64,000 nucleotides of DNA from Erythrobacter rubeus (GTDB lineage Bacteria > Pseudomonadota > Alphaproteobacteria > Sphingomonadales > Sphingomonadaceae). A model generated the notes under the pieces. That model ran no database searches. It was not told the origin of the DNA and saw nothing but the letters and a program-made list of their open reading frames with translations. A program made the position numbers and the translations under genes. Position 1 is the stretch's first letter, and the number at the start of each line of letters is the position of its first letter. The stretch is taken from positions 1,036,457 through 1,100,456 of the forward strand of contig NZ_JACXLC010000001.1 in NCBI RefSeq assembly GCF_014705715.1. Direction: 5' to 3'. This document shows positions 8,609 to 17,085 of the stretch, piece by piece.

Positions 8609-9130
8609 ATGATCATCGCATCTCTTATCCTCGCGCTTCAGACGGCCGCCGCGCCCGAGGCGTCGCCTGCGCCTCCGCCGCCCGCCTGCGAAAGCGAGTT
8701 GCATGGCGCTTTCGATCTCTGGGTTGGCGAGTGGGAGGTCTACCCCACCGGACGCGACACGAAAGTGGCCGACAGCCGTATCGAACGCATCGCCAGTGGC
8801 TGCGTGATCCGAGAGACGTGGATGCCGCTGAGCGGAGGCGGGGGAACGAGCATGAGCATGCTCAACCACCGGTCCGGGCGATGGGAGCAGCTATGGGTCG
8901 GAAGCGATGGAAAGCGTGTCGATTTCGCGGGAGGACCGGTCGGTGATACGATGGTGCTGACGGGATACTGGGACGGCATCGGGCCCTCCGGCGAAGATGT
9001 TCTGACGCGCATGACATATTCGCTCGAAAGCGATGGCAGCGTGCGCCAGTTCGGAGAAGGCTCGACGGACCATGGCAAGACATGGCAGACGAGCTTCGAT
9101 CTGACTTACAGTCGCAAGGCTGCGCCCTGA
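8609..9130 (+). CDS. Secreted conserved hypothetical protein, DUF1579-like / lipocalin-like
   Basis: 173 residues with AGGGGG ribosome binding site. The N-terminus (MIIASLILALQTAAA) is a short signal peptide followed by a Pro/Ala-rich linker, so export is expected. The rest is a beta-rich domain starting FDLWVGEWEVYPTG and containing repeated W-x-x-L/G patterns (WMPLSGG, WEQLWVG, DHGKTWQTSFDLTY) typical of small calycin-like DUF1579 proteins. Two cysteines (CESELHG and SGCVIRE) may form a disulfide. No catalytic residues can be named. It stands between the lol genes and glutathione peroxidase and could be co-transcribed with the latter (16-base gap). Confidence 0.68.
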   Translation: MIIASLILALQTAAAPEASPAPPPPACESELHGAFDLWVGEWEVYPTGRDTKVADSRIERIASGCVIRETWMPLSGGGGTSMSMLNHRSGRWEQLWVGSDGKRVDFAGGPVGDTMVLTGYWDGIGPSGEDVLTRMTYSLESDGSVRQFGEGSTDHGKTWQTSFDLTYSRKAAP

Positions 9131-9146
9131 CTTTCAAGGAATACAC

Positions 9147-9626
9147 ATGACCACCATCGCCGATTTCACCGTGACGACGAACCGGGGCGAAGAGCTCGAC
9201 CTGGCGACCAAGAAGGGCAAGGTCCTGCTGGTCGTCAACACCGCGAGCAAATGCGGCTTTACCCCGCAATATGACGGGCTTGAAAAGCTCTATCAGGAAT
9301 TCAGGGACGAGGATTTCGAGGTTCTGGGCTTTCCGTGCAATCAGTTTGGCGCGCAAGAGCCCGGCAGCGCGGACGAAATCGCGGAATTCTGCAAGGTCAA
9401 TTTCGGCGTCACCTTTCCTTTGATGGAAAAGGTCGAAGTGAACGGCCCGGATGCTTCGCCGCTGTTCGACTGGATGAAATCCGAGAAAAAGGGGTTGATG
9501 GGCTCGACTTCGATCAAGTGGAACTTCACCAAGTTCCTGATCGACCGCGAGGGCAATGTCGTGAAACGCTATGGGCCGCAGGACACGCCCAAGCTGATTG
9601 CGAAAGACGTCAAGAAACTGCTCTGA
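9147..9626 (+). CDS. Glutathione peroxidase (Cys type)
   Basis: 159 residues. It reduces hydroperoxides with glutathione or thioredoxin. The peroxidatic residue is a Cys in NTASKCGFTPQY, followed by the conserved FPCNQFGAQEPG block (Gln and second Cys) and the WNFTKFLIDREGNV segment with the catalytic Trp/Asn. Length and order are standard for the bacterial BtuE/Gpx family. No signal peptide, hence cytoplasmic. It faces a small minus-strand gene with a 6-base gap between stops. Confidence 0.94.
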   Translation: MTTIADFTVTTNRGEELDLATKKGKVLLVVNTASKCGFTPQYDGLEKLYQEFRDEDFEVLGFPCNQFGAQEPGSADEIAEFCKVNFGVTFPLMEKVEVNGPDASPLFDWMKSEKKGLMGSTSIKWNFTKFLIDREGNVVKRYGPQDTPKLIAKDVKKLL

Positions 9627-9632
9627 ACCGGC

Positions 9633-9923
9633 TTACTTCCAGTGCCAGCGCAGCGGCTTGGTCGGCTCGCGCAAAAGCTTTCCCTTTGCCTCAAGATCGA
9701 GTTGAACGGTTTTCGCCCACCAACCGCACGTCTTGCCGCCTGGGAACAATTCATCGGACAGGTGCGGTTTGACCGCTTCCTTCGTTTCCGCCTGGGTGAG
9801 CCCCGGCGATTGCCGTGGTAGCGCTGCTTCAAACGCGGAGAGCATATCGGCATACTTGGCCGCGTTGACCCGGGTTGTGCGCCCGGGCGTGTTGACGTTC
9901 TCGACTTCGATCATCTCCGCCAC
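9633..9923 (-). CDS. Conserved hypothetical protein (possibly DUF6958)
   Basis: 96 residues, cytoplasmic and basic at the C-terminus. The sequence begins MAEMIEVENVNTPGRTTRV and contains GLTQAETKEAV and FPGGKTCGWWAKTVQLDLEAKG, which reads as a small winged-helix-like alpha/beta fold. I recall similar proteins labelled DUF6958, but this is from memory. The middle region resembles a DNA-binding module (TQAE...W), though no function should be claimed. Its stop converges on the glutathione peroxidase stop. Confidence 0.68.
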   Translation of the reverse strand: MAEMIEVENVNTPGRTTRVNAAKYADMLSAFEAALPRQSPGLTQAETKEAVKPHLSDELFPGGKTCGWWAKTVQLDLEAKGKLLREPTKPLRWHWK

Positions 9924-9989
9924 ACTGGCTCTCCTGCTACCTCAGCCAATTTGCACCCAAGCTTATCCCCAATCCCCGATAGCGCCAAC

Positions 9990-10017
9990 TTGAATGAGCG
10001 GTCTTCCGGCGTAACTT
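9990..10017 (+). promoter_or_regulatory. Possible dnaE promoter giving a leaderless start
   Basis: TTGAAT (9990-9995), a 16-base spacer and TAACTT (10012-10017) resemble weak -35 and -10 hexamers. The expected start point would fall about on the dnaE ATG at 10024, and no Shine-Dalgarno is visible before that ATG. Both hexamers are imperfect, so this is tentative. Confidence 0.22.
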
Positions 10018-10023
10018 GTAGTC

Positions 10024-13000
10024 ATGCCTTTCGCCCCGTTCATTCCGCTGCGCGTTCTGTCCTCCTATTCGATGCTCGAAGGGGCGATCGATCCGAAGGC
10101 CATTGCCAAACTCGCGAAGGAACGCGGATTTCCGGCGATCGCGATTTGCGACCGCAACGGGCTGTACGGCGCGGTCATGTTCGCGGGCGGCTGCAAAGGC
10201 GAGGGCGTACAGCCCATTATCGGCACCTTGCTTGGGGTGGCGCGAGACGGCGCAGAGGGCGGGGAGGGCAAGCAAGTCGATTACTTGCCGCTCTACGCGC
10301 AGGATGAGGCGGGGTATGACAATTTGTGCCATCTCGTCTCGAAAGCGCATCTCGAGCGGCCGCTCGAGCTGGAGCCGCACGTCGCGCTCGGCGATCTCGA
10401 TGGCCGCACGGATGGGCTCATTGCGCTGACCGGGGCGGGCGAGGGGGCACTCACGCGATTGCTCGCCGATGGTCAGACGCCCAAAGCAGAAGCGCTGTGC
10501 GATCGACTGCAGCAGCTGTTTCCGGGGCGCCTTTATATCGAGCTTGCGCGCGGCGGGGATCAGACTTGCGAGCGGGCGGAAGACGCCCTTATCGATCTTG
10601 CCTATGCGCGCGACATCCCGCTTGTCGCGACCAACCCTGCGAACTTCGCCGAGCCGCATATGCACAGCGCGCATGACGCAATGCTGTGTATCGCAAATTC
10701 GACCTATGTCGAGAATGACGACCGTCCCCGGTCGAATGCACAGAGCTTCGTCAAATCGGCGGATATGATGGAGGAGCTGTTCGCGGATATCCCGGAGGCG
10801 ATTTCGAACACCGTCGTCATTGCCCAGCGCTGCGCCTACGCGCCTCCATACCGCGATCCCATTCTGCCCAGTCTTGCAGGGGATCTCGAAGGCGAGGCGA
10901 AGATGCTCGCCGAGGAATCGCGCGCCGGTCTGGAAGCGAGGCTCGAGCCGTATGGCGACCTCTCGGACGAAGAGCGCAAGGTCTATTTCGACCGGCTCGA
11001 TTATGAGATCGGCATCATCGTCAATATGGGCTTTCCCGGATACTTCCTGATCGTGGCCGATTTCATCAAATGGGCGAAAGAGCAGGGCATTCCGGTCGGG
11101 CCGGGCCGCGGTTCGGGCGCAGGTTCCATTGTCGCCTGGGCGCTCACCATCACCGATCTCGATCCGATCCAGCTCGGCCTGCTGTTCGAACGTTTCCTCA
11201 ATCCCGAGCGCGTTTCGATGCCCGACTTCGACATAGACTTCTGCGAAACGCGTCGCGGCGAAGTGATCCGGTACGTGCAGCAGAAATACGGTGCGGATCA
11301 TGTCGCGCAGATCATCACCTTCGGAAAGCTGAAAGCGCGCGCAGTGCTGCGCGATTGCGGGCGCATTTTGCAGATGAGTTACGGGCAGGTGGACCGGCTT
11401 ACCAAGATGGTCCCCAACCATCCGACCGATCCATGGACGCTGCCGCGAGCGCTCAACGGGGCCGCTGATTTCAAGCGTGAATACACGAACGACAACGAGG
11501 TGAAGCGGCTGGTCGATCTGGCCATGCAGCTTGAAGGGTTGCCGCGCAATTCATCGACTCACGCAGCCGGCGTTGTGATCGGCGACAGGCCGCTTGCCCA
11601 GTTGGTCCCGCTCTACCGCGATCCGCGATCCGACATGCCGGTGACGCAATTCGACATGAAGCACGTCGAATCGAGCGGTCTTGTGAAGTTCGACTTCCTC
11701 GGGCTGAAAACGCTCTCGGTCCTGCGCAAGGCAACCGACCTGCTCGAACTGCGCGGTATTACTATCGATCTCGGCACGCTGCCGCTCGACGATGCCGCTG
11801 TCTACGATCTCATGCAGGATGGTAATACGGTCGGCGTGTTTCAGCTGGAATCCGAGGGGATGCGGCGCACGCTGAAAGCGGTGAAGCCGAGCAATTTCGG
11901 CGACATCATTGCACTTGTTTCCCTCTACCGCCCTGGCCCGATGGACAACATCCCGCTGTTCGGACAGCGCAAGGCGGGCGAAGTGTCTATCGAATACCCG
12001 CACCCCAAGCTGGAAGGCATCCTCGCCGAAACCTACGGCATCTTCGTCTATCAGGAACAGGTGATGCAGGCTGCGCAGATCCTCGCCGGGTATTCGCTCG
12101 GCGATGCGGACCTCCTGCGCCGCGCCATGGGCAAAAAGGTCCAGGCGGAAATGGACAAACAGCGCGGGCGCTTTGTCGAGGGATGCAAAGAGGTCTCAGG
12201 CATCGAGGCGAGGCAGGCAAACGAGCTATTCGACTTGATCGACAAGTTCGCAGGCTACGGCTTTAATAAATCGCATGCCGCTGCCTATGCGCTACTTGCC
12301 TACCAGACCGCGTGGCTGAAAGCGCATTACCCCGAAGAGTTTTACGCGGCCTCGATGTGTTTCGACCTCCACCAGTCGGAAAAGCTCAACATCTTCGTCG
12401 ACGATGCGCGCCGTTACAAAGCGCCCGGCGCAAAGGAGAGTGCTGGCGGGATCGAGGTGCTTGCACCCGACGTCAACGCATCCGAAGCCCGTTTCACGGT
12501 CGAGCAGACGGACGACGGTTACGGCGTGCGCTATGCATTGGCCGGCATCCGCAATGTCGGTGAAAAGGCGATGGAAGCCATCGTCGCGGAACGCGAGGCC
12601 AGCGGCCGGTTCGAAAGCCTGAAGGATTTCTTCGAGCGCCTGCCGCAAGGTTCGATGAACCGTCGCCAGCTGGAAGGTCTGATCTGCGCAGGCGCGCTCG
12701 ACAGCCTTGAGCCGAACCGCGCGCTGCTCTTCGCGAATGCGGACATGCTGCTCGCCGTGGCCGAGGCGGCCATGCGTGAGCGGACCAGCGGGCAGGGCGG
12801 TCTCTTTGGCGGCGAGAACGCGCCCGAGGACAAGCTTCGCCTGCAGCCGGCGGAGGAATGGCCGCGCACCGAGCAGATGGCGAAGGAGCGCGAGAATTTC
12901 GGTTTCTATTTTTCGGCTCACCCGGTGCAGCAGTTTCGCGATGTGGCCTCCGCGCAAGGGGCGCGCACCTACCAGAGCCTGATGGAAGCGGGCGCTCCCG

Positions 13001-13539
13001 CAGGAGGGCGAGGCACGGCCGTCGTCGCGGCGATGGTGGAAGGCGTGAACAAAGGTCGCACCAAACGCGGCGCCGAGTTTATCCGCGCCGATTTCTCCGA
13101 CACGTCGGGCCAGTTCTCCGCCGCCTGTTTCGAGGAGTCCCTGGTCCCGCAATTCGACGCCTGGGCGCAGAGCGGGGAATGCCTGCTGCTGACCGTGGAA
13201 CTCGACTCGCCCAATCCCGGCGAACCGCCCCGCCTAACGGTGCGAGGTGCAAAACCTCTGGCATTGGTTAGCGGGAGCACTCCGATGATGCTGCGCGCCG
13301 ATATCCTCAGCATTCAGGCGCTAAACGATCTGAAACTGGAACTGTCGACCGGCGATGCATCGCCGGGCGAAGTGCTGGTTCGTCTCATCCTCGGGGCGGA
13401 TGAGGAAGCGATGGTCCGCCTCGGACGCAATTTCGTTCTCAGCGGCGACTTGGCAGAACGAATCGCCGAGATCGAAGGGATCGAGAATGTCGAGCTCACG
13501 CCGCTGCGCGGCAGGGCGAATCTCAAACTGGTGGCGTGA
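10024..13539 (+). CDS. dnaE: DNA polymerase III alpha subunit
   Basis: 1171 residues, the replicative polymerase of the chromosome. Order: N-terminal PHP domain (about 1-270), palm/thumb/fingers, helix-hairpin-helix, OB-fold and C-terminal domain. Catalytic aspartates lie in MPDFDIDFCETRRGEV (about residue 400), preceded by GPGRGSGAGSIVAWAL. The tandem YQEQVMQ and GYGFNKSHAAAYALLAYQTAWLKAHYP blocks are standard. The PHP domain has lost its metal ligands: E. coli HLRVHSDYS corresponds to PLRVLSSYS here, so PHP nuclease activity is not expected and proofreading would depend on a separate epsilon subunit. The stop overlaps the next start by one base (TGATG). Confidence 0.97.
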   Translation: MPFAPFIPLRVLSSYSMLEGAIDPKAIAKLAKERGFPAIAICDRNGLYGAVMFAGGCKGEGVQPIIGTLLGVARDGAEGGEGKQVDYLPLYAQDEAGYDNLCHLVSKAHLERPLELEPHVALGDLDGRTDGLIALTGAGEGALTRLLADGQTPKAEALCDRLQQLFPGRLYIELARGGDQTCERAEDALIDLAYARDIPLVATNPANFAEPHMHSAHDAMLCIANSTYVENDDRPRSNAQSFVKSADMMEELFADIPEAISNTVVIAQRCAYAPPYRDPILPSLAGDLEGEAKMLAEESRAGLEARLEPYGDLSDEERKVYFDRLDYEIGIIVNMGFPGYFLIVADFIKWAKEQGIPVGPGRGSGAGSIVAWALTITDLDPIQLGLLFERFLNPERVSMPDFDIDFCETRRGEVIRYVQQKYGADHVAQIITFGKLKARAVLRDCGRILQMSYGQVDRLTKMVPNHPTDPWTLPRALNGAADFKREYTNDNEVKRLVDLAMQLEGLPRNSSTHAAGVVIGDRPLAQLVPLYRDPRSDMPVTQFDMKHVESSGLVKFDFLGLKTLSVLRKATDLLELRGITIDLGTLPLDDAAVYDLMQDGNTVGVFQLESEGMRRTLKAVKPSNFGDIIALVSLYRPGPMDNIPLFGQRKAGEVSIEYPHPKLEGILAETYGIFVYQEQVMQAAQILAGYSLGDADLLRRAMGKKVQAEMDKQRGRFVEGCKEVSGIEARQANELFDLIDKFAGYGFNKSHAAAYALLAYQTAWLKAHYPEEFYAASMCFDLHQSEKLNIFVDDARRYKAPGAKESAGGIEVLAPDVNASEARFTVEQTDDGYGVRYALAGIRNVGEKAMEAIVAEREASGRFESLKDFFERLPQGSMNRRQLEGLICAGALDSLEPNRALLFANADMLLAVAEAAMRERTSGQGGLFGGENAPEDKLRLQPAEEWPRTEQMAKERENFGFYFSAHPVQQFRDVASAQGARTYQSLMEAGAPAGGRGTAVVAAMVEGVNKGRTKRGAEFIRADFSDTSGQFSAACFEESLVPQFDAWAQSGECLLLTVELDSPNPGEPPRLTVRGAKPLALVSGSTPMMLRADILSIQALNDLKLELSTGDASPGEVLVRLILGADEEAMVRLGRNFVLSGDLAERIAEIEGIENVELTPLRGRANLKLVA

Positions 13540-14366
13540 TGCCCGAACCCGCCAACCAGCTTACCGAGAAAGAGAAAGACGCCCTGCGTCTGCTGCTGGC
13601 GGGCTACGATGCCAAATCCGGCGCGCGCGAGCTCGACATATCGGTCCATACGCTGAATGACCGCCTGCGAAGCGCGCGCCGTAAACTTGGTGTGACCTCC
13701 GGCAAGGAAGCAGCGCGAATTCTGGCCGACGCCGATCAGAAGACACCCCAAAACCTTGTGCGCAAGCCTTTGGGGGTATGGGAAAGTGAGGAAAATCAGG
13801 ATGATCTGAATGCCGCGGATCGAAGCCAAGGTGAGTTGTTCCACCTTGCAACGCGGCGGAAAGGTATCTTGATTATGTCTATTACACTCGCTCTTTCGCT
13901 GGCGGCTCTTGCCGTTGTGCCCTCGCAGGCTCCCTCTTCCTCTGAGGCCGTTTCCGCACCAGCGCGGCCTTCTGCGTCTGAGCTTCAGGCGCGCCGCTGG
14001 CTTGGTCTCGTTGACTTTGGCAAGTTCGACGAAAGTTACCAAGAGGCCGGGCAAACGTTTCGCGATCAGTACGCGCTTGAACGTTACAAGTTTGGCCTGA
14101 CCCTGGTTATGAACAAGGGCAAGGTCAAAAACCGCTCTCTCGCGACTGTCACTCGAACCGATGAGTTCAAAGGGCGCGATGGTACCGCGTTCGAGATCGT
14201 AACCTTCGACTCCGTTTTCGAACATGCCAACCGTCAGACCGAAAGGGTTGTGCTCGAAAAGGTCGGATCGCAATGGAAAGTGGCCGACTACGAAATCGTC
14301 CCGCAAGACGGCGATGAGCAAGGGAATGTGGGCCGGGCGCTGAGAGCACCCGGCCCAGTCCTTTGA
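13539..14366 (+). CDS. LuxR-type HTH protein with transmembrane helix and DUF4019 domain
   Basis: 275 residues from ATG 13539; a GTG directly before it (13536) adds one residue. Residues about 8-62 form a GerE/LuxR-type helix-turn-helix (LTEKEKDALRLLLAGYDAK, then ELDISVHTLNDRLRSARRKLG). A single transmembrane helix follows at about 109-127. The C-terminal half (about 140-275), outside the membrane by this topology, looks like DUF4019 (ARRWLGLVDFGKFDESY). The layout, DNA-binding head in the cytoplasm and sensor-like domain in the periplasm, resembles ToxR-style membrane-bound regulators. It is translationally coupled to dnaE (TGATG). What it senses and regulates is unknown. Confidence 0.8.
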   Translation: MPEPANQLTEKEKDALRLLLAGYDAKSGARELDISVHTLNDRLRSARRKLGVTSGKEAARILADADQKTPQNLVRKPLGVWESEENQDDLNAADRSQGELFHLATRRKGILIMSITLALSLAALAVVPSQAPSSSEAVSAPARPSASELQARRWLGLVDFGKFDESYQEAGQTFRDQYALERYKFGLTLVMNKGKVKNRSLATVTRTDEFKGRDGTAFEIVTFDSVFEHANRQTERVVLEKVGSQWKVADYEIVPQDGDEQGNVGRALRAPGPVL

Positions 14367-14482
14367 CTGCTGCGCAACTGCATTTGGTCGATTGCAAAGC
14401 GCACTGTCGCGCGGCATTGTCGCTTCCACAATTTCTGCCTCGATACGGTCGGGGTGCAGGCAGTCCTTGAGGAGAGAGAAAC

Positions 14483-16090
14483 ATGACCGCAACCAAGCTC
14501 GGCGCGATGCAGGAATGGTCGATGCGCATCACCAGCGTGATCGATCATGCGGCCCGCGAAGCCGGTAGCCGCGAAATCGTCTCGCGCTGGGCGGATGGCA
14601 CGGAAACGCGCACCGACTGGGCGGGCATCCGCCGCGACGCTCTGAAAATGGCGCAGGCGCTGAAAGCGCTCGGGCTGAAGCCGGGGGACAAGGTTGCTAG
14701 CCTTGCCATGAACCATTCGCGCCATCTCGTCAGCTGGTACGGGGTCGCGGGCATGGGCGGCGTCCTCCACACGGTGAACCCGCGCCTGTTCGAGGATCAG
14801 CTCGAATACATCGTCAACCATGCCGAGGATAAGGTGCTGTGCTACGATGCAGCCTTCCAGCCGATCGTCGATGCGATGAAGGACCGCTGGACCACCGTCG
14901 AGCATTACATCTGCTACGATTCAGGGGAGAATGCGCCCGCTTTCGAAGATTGGATCGGCGAGCAGGACGGTGACTATGAATGGCATACCGGCCCTGAAAC
15001 CGATCCCTGCATGATCTGCTACACCTCCGGGACCACCGGCAACCCGAAGGGCGTGCAGTACGAGCACCGATCGACGCTGATGCACGCGCTCGCCGGCCTG
15101 CAGCCTGCCGCGTTCAATTTCAGCGCGGCCTCGGTCATGCTGCCGGTCGTGCCCATGTTCCACGCTGCGAGCTGGGGTTTGCCGTATGCGGGCGCGATGG
15201 CGGGGATCAAGTTCGTGTTTTCGGCGGTCAACGATCCCGCAGTGCTCCACGAGCTGATGCTGCGCGAAAAGGTGACCGACAGCGCAGGCGTTCCGACCGT
15301 CTGGCTCGCCCACTTCCAATACTGCGATGCCAACGATCTCGACCTCCCGCCGTTGAAGGCGGCCACCATCGGCGGTTCGGCTTGCCCGAAATTCATGATC
15401 GAGCGTCTGATGAAGAACGGGACGCGCGTCCAGCACGCCTGGGGCATGACTGAGACATCTCCCATCGGCACGGTTGGCGGACCGACCTGGGATTGGGACG
15501 AGCTTTCTTTCGAGGAAAAGGTCGAGAAAACCGCAATGCAGGGGCGCCCGATCTTCGGCGTCGAGCTGCGCACCGTCGATCTCGATGACATGGCGACCGA
15601 ATTGCCGCGCGATGGCAAGGCATCGGGAGCGCTGCAAATCCGCGGGCCGTGGATCATCAAGCGCTATTTCAAGGCCGAACAGGACGCGGTGAACAACGAA
15701 GGCTGGTTCGACACTGGCGATGTCGGCATCATCCATCCGGACGGCACCCTTCAACTAACCGACCGTACGAAAGATGTGATCAAGTCGGGCGGTGAGTGGA
15801 TCAGCTCGGTCGAGCTTGAGAACGCCGCGGTCGGGCACCCTGCAGTCGCTGAGGCCGCCTGTGTCGGGATGTACCACCCGAAATGGGATGAGCGCCCGGT
15901 CCTGTTCGTGGTCAAAAAGGAAGGGGCAGAGTGCTCTGGCGATGACATCGTCGAGCATCTTAAGCCGCTCATCGCGAAATGGTGGCTGCCCGATGCTGTC
16001 GAATTCGTGGACGACATCCCGCACACCGCAACCGGCAAGATCAGCAAGAAGGACCTGCGCGAACGGTTCGCGGACTATTCGCTTGCCTGA
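14483..16090 (+). CDS. Long/medium-chain fatty acid-CoA ligase (AMP-forming)
   Basis: 535 residues with GAGGAGAGAG ribosome binding site. It activates fatty acids as acyl-adenylates and then CoA thioesters. Motifs: the P-loop YTSGTTGNPKG (about 180-190), the adenine-binding WGMTETSP block, and the hinge/C-terminal signature DRTKDVIKSGGEWIS, ending with TGKISKKDLR that contains the catalytic Lys. The overall pattern is that of AlkK/FadD-like ligases (FadD3, medium-chain). It is followed closely by a GNAT gene, so an operon is likely. Chain-length preference is not readable. Confidence 0.92.
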   Translation: MTATKLGAMQEWSMRITSVIDHAAREAGSREIVSRWADGTETRTDWAGIRRDALKMAQALKALGLKPGDKVASLAMNHSRHLVSWYGVAGMGGVLHTVNPRLFEDQLEYIVNHAEDKVLCYDAAFQPIVDAMKDRWTTVEHYICYDSGENAPAFEDWIGEQDGDYEWHTGPETDPCMICYTSGTTGNPKGVQYEHRSTLMHALAGLQPAAFNFSAASVMLPVVPMFHAASWGLPYAGAMAGIKFVFSAVNDPAVLHELMLREKVTDSAGVPTVWLAHFQYCDANDLDLPPLKAATIGGSACPKFMIERLMKNGTRVQHAWGMTETSPIGTVGGPTWDWDELSFEEKVEKTAMQGRPIFGVELRTVDLDDMATELPRDGKASGALQIRGPWIIKRYFKAEQDAVNNEGWFDTGDVGIIHPDGTLQLTDRTKDVIKSGGEWISSVELENAAVGHPAVAEAACVGMYHPKWDERPVLFVVKKEGAECSGDDIVEHLKPLIAKWWLPDAVEFVDDIPHTATGKISKKDLRERFADYSLA

Positions 16091-16097
16091 CCACACC

Positions 16098-16607
16098 GTG
16101 CGTATCCGGACCGCGCGTCCAGGCGACGCTTCGGCTGTGCAGGGAATTTACGATTATCACGTCGCTCATGGGACAGGCACATTCGATGCCGAAGGTCCTG
16201 ATGAAGCGGAATGGGCGGCGAAAATCGGCAGCGTCTGCGCACGGGGCTGGCCTTTCCTCATCGCCGCGCGATCCGAGGCGGTTGCGGGTTATGGCTATGC
16301 CGCCCAATTTCGCGATCGCGCAGCCTATGCGCGCACTTGCGAAAACAGCATCTACGTCGCGCATGAGCAGCGCGGCAAAGGGATCGGCAGACTTTTGCTG
16401 GACGCCTTGATCCATGCCGCGCGCGAAAGCGGTTTCGAGCAAATGATTGCGATCATCGGCGGCGGCGAACCGGCCTCGGTCGCGCTTCACACCTCGGCCG
16501 GGTTCGTGCACGCCGGGCGTCTGCGAAATGTCGGGTGGAAGTTCGGCCGGTCGCTCGATACTGTCTATATGCAACGCGATCTTGCGAACGGAGGCTCCTG
16601 CCTGTGA
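16098..16607 (+). CDS. GNAT family N-acetyltransferase (phosphinothricin-acetyltransferase-like)
   Basis: 169 residues if translation begins at GTG 16098; a TTG at 16083 would overlap the ligase gene by 8 bases. The domain starts VRIRTARPGDASAVQGIYDYHV, as in Pat/YncA-type N-acetyltransferases, and carries the acetyl-CoA pyrophosphate-binding motif RGKGIGRLLLDALI (Q/RxxGxG/A) preceded by the ENSIYVAHEQ strand. The C-terminal ALHTSAGFVHAGRLRNVGWKFGR is typical of this branch, where such proteins acetylate methionine sulfoximine-like or other amino acid analogues. Its stop overlaps the next start by 4 bases (GTGA). Confidence 0.87.
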   Translation: MRIRTARPGDASAVQGIYDYHVAHGTGTFDAEGPDEAEWAAKIGSVCARGWPFLIAARSEAVAGYGYAAQFRDRAAYARTCENSIYVAHEQRGKGIGRLLLDALIHAARESGFEQMIAIIGGGEPASVALHTSAGFVHAGRLRNVGWKFGRSLDTVYMQRDLANGGSCL

Positions 16608-17044
16608 CGACATTCTACATCGATCCATCGCCCACCAATTTTCAGGCATTCAAGGATCTGCCGCGCGATGAACCGATCCACATGCTAAACCTCCTGCGCT
16701 ACCGCGACGAGGCCGAATATCCCGATGGGCATGAACACGCCGGTAAAGAATGGAGCGGCAGGCGCGCTTACGAGGAATACGGCAACACCTCCGGCCCGAT
16801 TTTTCGCCGGGTTGGAGGCCAGATCGTATGGCGCGGCGCTTTTCAGACAATGGTCACCGGACCGGAGCCCGACGACAAGGTCTGGCACGATGGCTTCGTC
16901 GCGCAATACCCCAATGCCGGCGCGTTCTTCGAGATGATCAAGGATGCCGATTACCAGTTGGCGGTCGTGAATCGCACGGCGGCTTTGGTGGACAGCCGGC
17001 TGATGCGCTTCGCACCGGGCGAAGTTGGCTCGGGCTTTGGGTGA
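16604..17044 (+). CDS. DUF1330-type (dimeric alpha-beta barrel) protein
   Basis: 146 residues from GTG 16604, supported by a GGAGG site 9 bases upstream and a 4-base overlap with the GNAT gene. The fold looks like the ferredoxin-like dimeric alpha-beta barrel of DUF1330/EthD proteins: an initial MLNLLRYRDEA strand, then VWRGAFQTMV, and the hallmark FVAQYPNAGAFFEMIKDADYQLAVVNRTAALVDSR (only short parts matter: YPNAGAFFEM and RTAALVDSRLM). Cytoplasmic. No enzyme activity is known for the branch. Confidence 0.83.
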   Translation: MTTFYIDPSPTNFQAFKDLPRDEPIHMLNLLRYRDEAEYPDGHEHAGKEWSGRRAYEEYGNTSGPIFRRVGGQIVWRGAFQTMVTGPEPDDKVWHDGFVAQYPNAGAFFEMIKDADYQLAVVNRTAALVDSRLMRFAPGEVGSGFG

Positions 17045-17085
17045 AACGCCTGCTTTGTTGACGCTTTATTGGAAGTCAGGGACCG

